A stretch of DNA of 64,000 nucleotides, from contig JAEEZS010000071.1 of the NCBI GenBank assembly GCA_016291905.1, positions 1 through 64,000 on the forward strand, written 5' to 3'. Below the pieces are notes generated by a model. It worked only from the letters and a program-made list of their open reading frames with translations, was not told where the DNA came from and searched no databases. Shown in pieces: positions 46,751 through 53,881 of the stretch. A program made the translations under genes and the position numbers. Numbering within the stretch: the stretch's first letter is position 1; each line of letters begins with the position of its first letter. This stretch comes from Bacteroidaceae bacterium (GTDB lineage: Bacteria; Bacteroidota; Bacteroidia; Bacteroidales; Bacteroidaceae).

Positions 46751-46783
46751 GCTGGCAATCTTTTTTGCCAGCGGTTTTTATTT
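46751..46783 (+). terminator. intrinsic terminator after the winged-helix gene
   Basis: GCTGGCAA (46751-46758) pairs with TTGCCAGC (46765-46772), followed by GGTTTTTATTT. Confidence 0.88.
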
Positions 46784-46787
46784 AAAT

Positions 46788-46823
46788 GATAGCCTCGCTA
46801 CCAACATTGGCAGCGAGGCTATC
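46788..46823. terminator. hairpin at the 3' end of the C1 peptidase gene
   Basis: GATAGCCTCGCT (46788-46799) pairs perfectly with AGCGAGGCTATC (46812-46823). Read leftward it is followed by ATTTAAATAAA, so it may end the leftward C1 peptidase transcript. The U tract is imperfect. Confidence 0.65.
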
Positions 46824-46881
46824 GCTTGTGGGTCTAATGGGTTTAATGGGCCTTCAATTTATGGGGCCCAGTAGTGGGGTT

Positions 46882-48069
46882 TTACTTGATGCCCAGCTTG
46901 CGCTTGATGTCCTTGGGCACAGCGTCCTTGTGGAGGAGGATGTTGATGGTCTTGTAGGCCACAAAGGGCTTGGAAACGTACCATAAGCCTTTGTGAGGAC
47001 CGGTCGAGCCCCACGAGTTCTTCATCATGAACCACTCCTTACCGTCCTCATCTTTGGCGATGCCGTAGATGATCATGCCATGGTCGTCGGTGGTCTCCCA
47101 GTTGTCATAGCCCTTCTGGCGGAGCTCCTGGGTGATTTCGAGTTCTTTGATGGCCTTCTTTTGGGGCTCACCCTTGCCGTTGTCGCCTGTCCAGCGAACG
47201 GCATCGCTGCCTTCCTTGCTCTCTACCTTGGTGTCGGGCACGGTAACGGTGGCCGTTCTGCTGTCAAAACCGCGCTCGCTGACGTCAGCACCCCAGGCGA
47301 AGGTGTAGCCGTTGCGCACGGCATAGTCCATCACCTCCATGAACTCGTCGAGCGGCAGGTTGTACGAGAGGCCCCAGCGCCAGTTGTCCTGAACCTCAAT
47401 GACAAACTGCTCGTAGAACGGCTGGTGGTTGAAGGAGGTGAGGCTCACGTAGTCATCGGGGTTGATGCCGAGGTACTGCACGAAGCTCTTCGGGGTGTAC
47501 TGCTTGCCCTTGTATTCGAAGGTTTCGGGCATCTCGCCAAAGTAGTGGCCGAAGATGCTCTTGAGGTCTTCCTTCCACACGGGGTTGGGGTTCTTGATGC
47601 CCTCGGAAGAGATGGTCTTGACGACGGCTCCAGCCACCTTCATCAGCTGGGTGAAGTTGAAGAGCGAGTCACCATAGAGCGTGACGGGGTAAGGCATGAT
47701 GCCTTCAGGGATAATGCCGTAGTGCTTCAGGCAGTAGACTGCGTCGTAGAACGAGCCGCCTTCCGAGAAACTGATGTCGCCATGTGTGCGGACAGCCTTG
47801 TCGGCACGGTCCAGATAGGTGTTGTAAGCAAGGAACGACTCGCAAAGGTCAAACTCACCCTTGCCCATGCGGAGCAGTTCGCTCTCAAAGAAGCCCAGCG
47901 AGCTGTAGGCCCAGCAGGTGCCGCTGCGGTGCTGATCCTTGACGGAGGTAACGGCGTTCTCGACGACGGGGGTGAACTCAGGTTTCTTCTCGTCCTTCTT
48001 CTCGTCCTGAGCGAAGGTAACGTTGGGCAGCAACAAGGCAATGGCTGCCAAAGCAATCAGTCTTTTCAT
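46882..48069 (-). CDS. secreted C1-family (papain/bleomycin hydrolase-like) cysteine peptidase
   Basis: 395 residues with signal peptide 1-20 (ending VTFAQ). Catalytic Cys lies in HRSGTCWAYSSLGF, with the preceding Gln in SVKDQHRSG; His in TTDDHGMIIYG; Asn in FMMKNSWGSTGPH. Length and insertion pattern match PepC/bleomycin hydrolase-like enzymes that trim peptides, here exported. A monocistronic leftward gene between two hairpins and a divergent promoter region. Confidence 0.9.
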   Translation of the reverse strand: MKRLIALAAIALLLPNVTFAQDEKKDEKKPEFTPVVENAVTSVKDQHRSGTCWAYSSLGFFESELLRMGKGEFDLCESFLAYNTYLDRADKAVRTHGDISFSEGGSFYDAVYCLKHYGIIPEGIMPYPVTLYGDSLFNFTQLMKVAGAVVKTISSEGIKNPNPVWKEDLKSIFGHYFGEMPETFEYKGKQYTPKSFVQYLGINPDDYVSLTSFNHQPFYEQFVIEVQDNWRWGLSYNLPLDEFMEVMDYAVRNGYTFAWGADVSERGFDSRTATVTVPDTKVESKEGSDAVRWTGDNGKGEPQKKAIKELEITQELRQKGYDNWETTDDHGMIIYGIAKDEDGKEWFMMKNSWGSTGPHKGLWYVSKPFVAYKTINILLHKDAVPKDIKRKLGIK

Positions 48070-48111
48070 GTTTTTTCAGTTGTTTTGATTGGGTTTTTAC
48101 ACAATTTGGCG

Positions 48112-48170
48112 CAAAAGTAACGAAATTTTTGCAATTACTACGCCTGTGGCTCGTTTTTTTCCTATCTTTG
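48112..48170. promoter_or_regulatory. divergent promoters for the C1 peptidase and epimerase genes
   Basis: Minus-strand TACTTTTG (48112-48119) faces the peptidase and plus-strand TATCTTTG (48163-48170) faces the epimerase. Both fit TAnnTTTG; -33 boxes are weak. Confidence 0.6.
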
Positions 48171-48199
48171 CAAGAAAATAAACGCAGAAATCCGAATAT

Positions 48200-49180
48200 A
48201 TGAAGATACTTGTTACGGGAGCAGCCGGATTTATCGGTTCGAAGCTTGCCTACCTGCTGGCAAAGCGGGGCGACGATGTCGTCGGCATCGACAATATCAA
48301 CGATTATTACGACATCCGTCTGAAGCAGGGACGCCTCGACGAATTTGGCCGTGAATTCCGCTTCATCCGCATGGACCTCACCGACCGTGAAGGACTGAGC
48401 CGCCTCTTTGCCGACGAGCATTTCGACAAAGTTGTCAACCTTGCTGCCCAGGCCGGCGTGCGCTATAGCATCACCAACCCCTACGCCTACCTCGACAGCA
48501 ACCTCGTAGGCTTCATGAACATCCTGGAGTGCTGCCGCCATAACGGCGTGAAGTATCTCGTCTATGCCTCTTCCAGCTCCGTCTATGGGCTGAACAGCAA
48601 GGTGCCCTTCAGCGAGGACGACAAGGTCGACACGCCCGTCAGCCTCTATGCTGCTACCAAGAAAGCCAACGAGGGGATGGCTCACGCCTACAGCAAGCTC
48701 TACGGCCTGCCCACGACAGGCCTCCGCTTTTTCACCGTCTATGGGCCTTGGGGACGGCCCGATATGGCGCCCATGCTCTTTGCCCGTGCCATCAGTCACG
48801 GCGAGCCCATCAAGGTGTTCAATCACGGCAACCTCAGCCGCGACTTCACCTATATTGACGATATTGTCAATGGCACTATCGGCGTCATAGACCGCGTGCC
48901 CGTGGCTGCCGAGTGCCCCAACGAGGTGCCCGCAAAGGTCTATAACATTGGTTGTTCCAACCCTGTCAAGTTGATGGACTTCATTCAGGAGATTGAGCAG
49001 GCTCTCGGCGTAGAAGCCAAGAAGGAGTTCCTGCCCATGCAGGTGGGCGATGTCTATCAGACCTATGCCGACACCACCCGTCTCGAAACCGAAGTGGGCT
49101 ACAAGCCCTCCATCACCCTCCACGAGGGCATCACCCGTTTCATCGCCTGGTACAAGTCCGACAAAAACCCGCTTCGTTAA
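48200..49180 (+). CDS. UDP-glucuronate 4-epimerase-like SDR enzyme
   Basis: 326 residues. NAD-binding GAAGFIGSKLAYLLAKRGDD, then GIDNINDYYDIRLKQGRL, catalytic SSSVYG and YAATKKANE (Tyr-x-x-x-Lys), and RPDMAPMLFARAI, which fits the UDP-glucuronate 4-epimerase branch of extended SDRs. It would supply UDP-galacturonate for capsule or lipopolysaccharide. Substrate assignment is by resemblance. The next gene starts one base after its stop. Confidence 0.85.
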   Translation: MKILVTGAAGFIGSKLAYLLAKRGDDVVGIDNINDYYDIRLKQGRLDEFGREFRFIRMDLTDREGLSRLFADEHFDKVVNLAAQAGVRYSITNPYAYLDSNLVGFMNILECCRHNGVKYLVYASSSSVYGLNSKVPFSEDDKVDTPVSLYAATKKANEGMAHAYSKLYGLPTTGLRFFTVYGPWGRPDMAPMLFARAISHGEPIKVFNHGNLSRDFTYIDDIVNGTIGVIDRVPVAAECPNEVPAKVYNIGCSNPVKLMDFIQEIEQALGVEAKKEFLPMQVGDVYQTYADTTRLETEVGYKPSITLHEGITRFIAWYKSDKNPLR

Positions 49181-49181
49181 A

Positions 49182-50408
49182 ATGAAAAATGACGTTTTTC
49201 ATTCTTCATTAAAAACAGTTATCGCCCTTTGCCTGCTCTTCTCCTTGCAGGCAAGTGCCGCGGGCTGGATGAGCCGCTTGCCTGACGACACCTATGTGGC
49301 AGTCGTCTCTATTCCTGGGGCACACGATGCCGCTACGGGCAGCGGGTGGGCTACCGACTACGCCGACTTGGGCGACAGCTTTGCCCGCACGCAGGAGTTG
49401 AACCTTGCCGAGTTGTGGCGCATAGGCGTGCGTGCCTTCGACCTTCGTCCCTGCACCCGCGAGGGCTATCTGAACATCAATCACGGCATCATTCCCACCA
49501 ACGTGCGTTTCGACAAGGCGCTCTACCTGCTACGCGACTCGCTCCTTGCCAATCCGTCGGAATTCGTTGTCATTCATCTGCTGCACGAAACGGATGGCGA
49601 CCAGGTGGAAGGGACGTACAACCAGCAGCTCCTTGATGTGCTGGGCATGGATGGGCTGAAGGACTTCTTCGTGGCTTTCCGTAAAGACCTCACGGTGGCT
49701 GACATGCGCGGCAAGATGCTGCTGCTCAGCCGCGATGTTTATTCCTCCAAACCTGTTGGGGGCTTCATCCGCAACTGGTCTCACAGCGCCACGTGGGACA
49801 GCATGACGAAGGGGCAGATTACGGGCACCTCAACGGCAGCTGCTTCCCTCTACATGCAGGATTACTATGAGACTTATGCCGACGGGGCTCTCGACACGAA
49901 AATCAACGCGATGACGCGTCTGCTGCGATTCAGCACCTCCCACGCAACCACTTCGACGAGCAGCATCCGCTGGGTGATGAACTTCGCCTCTGCCTATTCG
50001 CAGGTGGTTTTCCTCTTCGGCTACACCATTTCTTCCAGCGACGGTTATCGCGACAATGCCGTCCACACCCATGCTGCTATCCTTGATTTCCTGCGCGACA
50101 ACGCCGCAGGCCCTACGGGAATCCTCTTTATGGACTATGCCGGCGCAGATAAATCGAACGGCTTCGACACACGCGGCAAGGAGTTGGTAGAGGCCGTCAT
50201 TGCTAACAATTTTGGCTATTTGGACGATATGTCGGGCATCCATTCCCCCTCCTCTCCATCCAGCCCCTCTGCGAATCGGGCAGGGGAGACGGCGCAGCCC
50301 GTTGCTTTCTATTCCCTCTTGGGCAAGCGCCTCTCCGCCCCACGCCGAGGCGAAATCTGCCTTGTCCGCTACTCCGACGGTACCGTCCATAAAATGCTTT
50401 ATAAATAA
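49182..50408 (+). CDS. secreted phosphatidylinositol-specific phospholipase C-like protein
   Basis: 408 residues from the ATG at 49182; it gives a signal peptide with hydrophobic core TVIALCLLFSLQASAA. PI-PLC X-domain signature: SIPGAHDAATG carries the first catalytic His, VRAFDLRPC the Asp/Arg region and LNINHGIIPT the second His. The domain covers about residues 35-345, ending with LFMDYAGADKSNGFDTRGKE. The C-terminal Ser/Pro linker and AFYSLLGKRLSAPRRGEICL resemble a short type IX sorting tail. The start codon lies in a small hairpin (AATGAAAAA/TTTTTCATT) that may limit translation. Confidence 0.85.
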   Translation: MKNDVFHSSLKTVIALCLLFSLQASAAGWMSRLPDDTYVAVVSIPGAHDAATGSGWATDYADLGDSFARTQELNLAELWRIGVRAFDLRPCTREGYLNINHGIIPTNVRFDKALYLLRDSLLANPSEFVVIHLLHETDGDQVEGTYNQQLLDVLGMDGLKDFFVAFRKDLTVADMRGKMLLLSRDVYSSKPVGGFIRNWSHSATWDSMTKGQITGTSTAAASLYMQDYYETYADGALDTKINAMTRLLRFSTSHATTSTSSIRWVMNFASAYSQVVFLFGYTISSSDGYRDNAVHTHAAILDFLRDNAAGPTGILFMDYAGADKSNGFDTRGKELVEAVIANNFGYLDDMSGIHSPSSPSSPSANRAGETAQPVAFYSLLGKRLSAPRRGEICLVRYSDGTVHKMLYK

Positions 50409-50429
50409 AATCTCATTTTCTTATCTCCC

Positions 50430-50516
50430 AAAGCCGTTGGGACACGTGTCCCAACGGGTTAGGTAAGGTGTCCCAACGGGTTAGGACACGTGTCCTAACG
50501 GGTTTAGTACAATAAC
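50430..50516. repeat. dispersed palindromic repeat, copy 2
   Basis: Core 50434-50501 is identical over 68 bases to 9054-9121 and in the same orientation. Its right flank GTTTAGTACAATAA equals the reverse complement of the left flank of copy 1, and its left flank CCCAAAG resembles the reverse complement of copy 1's right flank. It follows the PI-PLC gene by 25 bases and borders the accessory patch. Confidence 0.88.
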
Positions 50517-50623
50517 TTTTGCCTGCGCTGAGATTACAATCCCTTTGATTTGTACGGAATAACGTCTTAAATCCTCTTTTGAAGGCTTTTTGTTAGGCAA
50601 CGGCTCAGAAAAACTCAAATTAA

Positions 50624-50655
50624 TTTGCTTTTTCGCTCGGCTCGCACTAACTTTG
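50624..50655 (+). promoter_or_regulatory. promoter of the MNT/HEPN pair
   Basis: TTTG (50624-50627), 20 bases, TAACTTTG (50648-50655). The spacer CTTTTTCGCTCGGCTCGCAC and the preceding CTCAGAAAAACTCAAATTAA are a diverged form of the extended promoters at 32379, 41000 and 41166. Confidence 0.85.
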
Positions 50656-50676
50656 TGCGCGAAAACCGAATGCGAA

Positions 50677-51000
50677 ATGGAAAAAGCACAGGTTATAGAT
50701 AACATTCGTCAAGTGGCAGCACGTGTATTGCCCAAGGGCAGTACGCTCTACCTCTACGGCTCGCGTGCGCGAGGCGACTTCCACGACGACTCTGATTGGG
50801 ATTTGCTCCTGCTGCTCGACAAACCTACGGCAAGCTACAAGGAAAAAGACGACGTTGAGTTTCCTTTTGTAGATATGGGTTGGGAAATGGGTGAAGATAT
50901 CAGCGCTCATGCCTTCACGAAAGACCAATGGTATAATGGCCCTCGCACGCTGTTCCACTATAATGTTGAACGAGATAAACAGCTATTGTATGAGTCTTAA
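50677..51000 (+). CDS. MNT-type nucleotidyltransferase (antitoxin candidate)
   Basis: 107 residues from the ATG at 50677. The minimal nucleotidyltransferase motif is YGSRARGDFHDDSDWDLLLL: Gly28-Ser29, and metal-binding Asp40 and Asp42 (GS-x10-DxD). Such proteins pair with HEPN proteins; in the studied cases the MNT partner silences the HEPN toxin by adding nucleotides to it. It overlaps the HEPN gene by 11 bases, as usual for these pairs. Confidence 0.85.
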   Translation: MEKAQVIDNIRQVAARVLPKGSTLYLYGSRARGDFHDDSDWDLLLLLDKPTASYKEKDDVEFPFVDMGWEMGEDISAHAFTKDQWYNGPRTLFHYNVERDKQLLYES

Positions 51001-51397
51001 CGAAGAAGAAAGACGCGCGATTGTTGCGCTTGAATTGGATAAGGTCGAAAAGACGCTTGCCCAGTTGGATGTTCAGTTGCAGGCCAATCTGTGGGATATG
51101 GCAGCAAACCGACTATACTATGCTCTCTTCCATGCGGTAAGTGCTCTCCTTGTCAACGACCATCATGCTGTGGGAACCCATCGTGGTGCTGTCAATCAGT
51201 TCAACCTTTATTATATTAAGGAGGGAGTTTTTTCGAAAGAGGAGGGCAGGCTTTACTCCCGCTTGCAAAGACTACGTGAAGAGGGCGACTACAACTGCTC
51301 AATAGATGTAGAGCAAGAAGAGGTTGAAGAGAAGATTGAGCCAACGCGACAGCTGATTGCGAAGATTAAGCAGTATATTGCAGAAAAAAGGGCTTAG
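50990..51397 (+). CDS. HEPN-domain protein (toxin candidate)
   Basis: 135 residues, all helical. The HEPN motif is RLYYALFHAVSALLV, an R-x6-H arrangement (Arg41, His48) within the accepted R-x4-6-H spacing, with a preceding LWDMAANRLYYA typical of HEPN of the NT-associated type. HEPN proteins of this type are often ribonucleases. The R-x4-H-x-Y motif that is adenylylated in the best-studied pair is not present, although two Tyr precede. Translation overlaps the MNT gene. Confidence 0.85.
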   Translation: MSLNEEERRAIVALELDKVEKTLAQLDVQLQANLWDMAANRLYYALFHAVSALLVNDHHAVGTHRGAVNQFNLYYIKEGVFSKEEGRLYSRLQRLREEGDYNCSIDVEQEEVEEKIEPTRQLIAKIKQYIAEKRA

Positions 51398-51431
51398 AAC
51401 TATACTCTCGCCCTCTAACAAACAAAAGCTG

Positions 51432-51462
51432 TCCCCACTTAAACGGCTTCGTTAGGTGGGGA
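51432..51462 (+). terminator. hairpin after the MNT/HEPN pair
   Basis: TCCCCACTTAA pairs with TTAGGTGGGGA around ACGGCTTCG (one G-T). There is no strong T tract after it. The remaining sequence to 51558 shows no gene. Confidence 0.5.
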
Positions 51463-51558
51463 TGCTGTTATTGCCAACCCAAATGTCAACTTTTATGGAG
51501 GGTTAGACACCTTGAATCTGGTCAATAAAGTGTTTTTGTATTTCGCCTTTTTCTTCAG

Positions 51559-52785
51559 TTAGAGTTTTTTTAAATATTGTTCAAATTGTTGCGAAAAATA
51601 CTCTACTTCTTCTTTCTTGAAGTATTCTTTATTTAAATCAAATATTTTTGGAATATCATATTTAAAAATATAATTCAGCTTTTCTTGTGTTCTCGATGTC
51701 CTGTATTTCGATGCGATTGTAGAGATTAGTTCTTCTAAATCATCAACGAAAACAATGTTTGAAACGAAATCAGAGCACTTAAATACATGACCGTTTAAGT
51801 TCTGTTTATACTCTGTGTTTTTTATAACCTCAGAAGATATTGAATAATCATCTTCATCTGAAAAAACAACTTCATAGAGATTCATTCTTTTCGCTCTATT
51901 CACCCTCGTAATAAAATAGTTACAATCAAGTCCAAACCATATTCTTATTTTTTTCGGAATAATACAACCATTTTCGATTACGATTGACGATAACTCTTGA
52001 CCGACAATATGATTATCCTCTTTGAGCCTATTTTTAAGCTTTAAGTAATCGTTTGGTGACACGTGAAAAAATCCTTCTTTTGAAGCAAGTCTTTGTCGGT
52101 TATTACCGGTTACTTCCCATGTTACTTTGCAGATTTCTTCATCAGCGTCATAACTTGTAATACTAATTCGGCTGTTTTTCTTCAAATCCTCGCAAATGCA
52201 AGAATAACAGATGGAGTCGAATGCTGCAACGGAAGAAGTTCTCATTCTTTCGTTGTATTGTACTGTTTTTTCTATTTCTCCTTTTGTTGCCCATTCTGAA
52301 AACGACTTATCTATTTTGCTGAAGAGTGAATTAACCCCGCTTTTTTGTTTTATTCTATTCTTTTCTCGTTCAATATCCTCATTGGTCTTTTTCTTTTCAA
52401 TTTCTTCTCTTTTATTGGCGTAATCTTTTCCTATTTCTCCCCACGTTTTAATTTGATCTGCTTCACGTTTTGAACCAATCAAAGTTGACTCATACCAATA
52501 GTTGGCTTCCGTTTTAAAGAGTTCGCCCAATCCACAAAAAAGGTAAATTATTTCCTCTTGTACTGCCGTCAAATCGTATCTATCTTCACAATTCTTTAAG
52601 TCATCAGATATGATGCTTGACACAATAACAGCATCTAATTCAGACATGCTTTTAATTAAATTGACAAAAGTTTCCTTAGCCAAAGAATATCGAGCTAATT
52701 CATAAGGTGTCATTTCATCGTCGGTTTGCGAAAAACAAACCAAGCAAATAGAAAAACCAAGAAACAATAAAAGTGCTTTTTTCAT
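51559..52785 (-). CDS. hypothetical secreted coiled-coil protein, AT-rich
   Basis: 408 residues with a signal peptide (MKKALLLFLGFSICLVCFSQ). Residues about 110-165 are Lys/Glu-rich and coiled-coil-like (KREEIEKKKTNEDIEREKNR). The rest is beta-rich with several Cys in SICYSCICEDLKKNS. I recognise no family. Base composition is clearly more AT-rich than the flanking housekeeping genes. It follows the PD-(D/E)XK-like gene by 49 bases on the same strand and may be co-transcribed with it. Confidence 0.65.
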   Translation of the reverse strand: MKKALLLFLGFSICLVCFSQTDDEMTPYELARYSLAKETFVNLIKSMSELDAVIVSSIISDDLKNCEDRYDLTAVQEEIIYLFCGLGELFKTEANYWYESTLIGSKREADQIKTWGEIGKDYANKREEIEKKKTNEDIEREKNRIKQKSGVNSLFSKIDKSFSEWATKGEIEKTVQYNERMRTSSVAAFDSICYSCICEDLKKNSRISITSYDADEEICKVTWEVTGNNRQRLASKEGFFHVSPNDYLKLKNRLKEDNHIVGQELSSIVIENGCIIPKKIRIWFGLDCNYFITRVNRAKRMNLYEVVFSDEDDYSISSEVIKNTEYKQNLNGHVFKCSDFVSNIVFVDDLEELISTIASKYRTSRTQEKLNYIFKYDIPKIFDLNKEYFKKEEVEYFSQQFEQYLKKL

Positions 52786-52834
52786 TTTAAGTGTATTTAT
52801 GATAAAAAATGTAGTAATAAACTAATTAAATACT

Positions 52835-53455
52835 CTACAAAAGAATAATGTCCGCTTTCTTGTCACGCAAGAAAACCCCAACAACCTCGACATCCTTTTT
52901 CTTTTCTTGTTTTTGATAATTGCCAAGTTTCTTTTCAATGAAGGCATTGAAATCCTCTTTGTTAAAAGTAGTCCTTTCAAATATGTTTATGAAAAAACGT
53001 ATTGTTTGTTTACCGTCTTTATCTTCTTTGGGATTCCATAGTTTACAAAAGTCTTTTTTGTAAGAATAAGGTGTGGCCGCTTTCGCTTTAAACTCAATCA
53101 GAGCTTTGCAACCTTCATTCTCAATTGTTAGGTCAAAATTAGCTGCCTGGCCTTTTCCTTTTTCTGGGTCTTTTAGGCGGATTCCTTTTTCGCTGAATTT
53201 ATACAAATCCTTTGTTGGTTCCTCAACGCAATAGTGGATTTTGTTTTCTTTCTTGGTTTCGTCTCTTAGTGTCCTCTCAAGCTGGCTACAAAACACAAAT
53301 CTTAGCTCTTGTTCACTTATACGCAGGCTGTCTTCTGCTTGATTTTTAGGTATCACTAAACTTGTAAGGTCAGACCTACCCCTAACGTACAGATCATTTA
53401 AAATCTCAGCAGATTTCTCAATGCAATGTCGAATAATCTCTCTTAGTTTTTCCAT
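52835..53455 (-). CDS. hypothetical protein with PD-(D/E)XK-like nuclease core
   Basis: 206 residues from the ATG at 53455; a GTG seven codons upstream is less likely. After an N-terminal helical part, residues about 108-128 read ANFDLTIENEGCKALIEFKA, an Asp followed after ten residues by Glu-x-Lys, the metal-binding pattern of PD-(D/E)XK nucleases. The C-terminal strand VEVVGVFLRDKKADIILL is hydrophobic. No family name recognised. AT-rich like its neighbour. Its transcript probably starts near 53775, giving a 320-base structured leader. The nuclease idea is inference from one motif. Confidence 0.6.
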   Translation of the reverse strand: MEKLREIIRHCIEKSAEILNDLYVRGRSDLTSLVIPKNQAEDSLRISEQELRFVFCSQLERTLRDETKKENKIHYCVEEPTKDLYKFSEKGIRLKDPEKGKGQAANFDLTIENEGCKALIEFKAKAATPYSYKKDFCKLWNPKEDKDGKQTIRFFINIFERTTFNKEDFNAFIEKKLGNYQKQEKKKDVEVVGVFLRDKKADIILL

Positions 53456-53554
53456 ATTTGTCGTTTTGGACACCACGGCTCTATGACGCGTTTGTTGTTA
53501 TAAAAATTGGTGAAGACAAATGAAAAGAAAGTGTGAGCCTGATTTAGACTTACC

Positions 53555-53708
53555 TTTCGTGTAGGCTCTCGACTGCCCGTGAATGAAGATAAAGAAAAAA
53601 CTGCTCACACGTTGGTGTATTGTGTGAGCAGAGCCCAAACGTTAACAACCAACTTGGAGCGTCCTTGGCTTCCTTTCATTCACGCAAACTGTCGAGATTT
53701 ACACGAAA
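53555..53708. repeat. large imperfect inverted repeat in the 53456-53881 gap
   Basis: Arms 53555-53588 and 53673-53708 share TTTCGTGTA, TCTCGAC and GTGAATGAA as inverted matches. The 84-base interior contains the terminator hairpin at 53601-53631. It may be RNA structure in the leader of the 53455 gene or a small mobile-element remnant. The rest of the gap holds the promoter at 53782 and no gene. Confidence 0.8.
53595..53631 (-). terminator. intrinsic terminator inside the leader
   Basis: Minus-strand CTGCTCACAC pairs with GTGTGAGCAG (10 perfect pairs), loop of 11, followed by six T. It lies about 145 bases downstream of the predicted start and 140 bases upstream of the gene at 53455. Confidence 0.82.
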
Positions 53709-53781
53709 CGAAAAGCTAAAACGCTTCCTTTCCTATATGTTTGAAGTCTGTCCGGTCCGTAGGATGGAACAAACTTCGCAG

Positions 53782-53815
53782 CAAAGGTAAACAATTATTT
53801 TGAAATCAACACAAA
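53782..53815 (-). promoter_or_regulatory. promoter of the structured leader
   Basis: Minus-strand TTTG (53812-53815), 22 bases, TACCTTTG (53782-53789); TTG at 53807-53809 gives an alternative spacing of 17. Confidence 0.7.
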
Positions 53816-53881
53816 ATCCCTTCTTTTTTTAAAAAGGAATTGATTTAACTTCTAATTTGGCATGTGTTGTTGCCAATGAGA

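Noticed and set aside
50409..53881. Insertion sequence or prophage
   Set aside because: No transposase, integrase or phage structural gene is visible; only repeats and AT-rich genes suggest acquisition.
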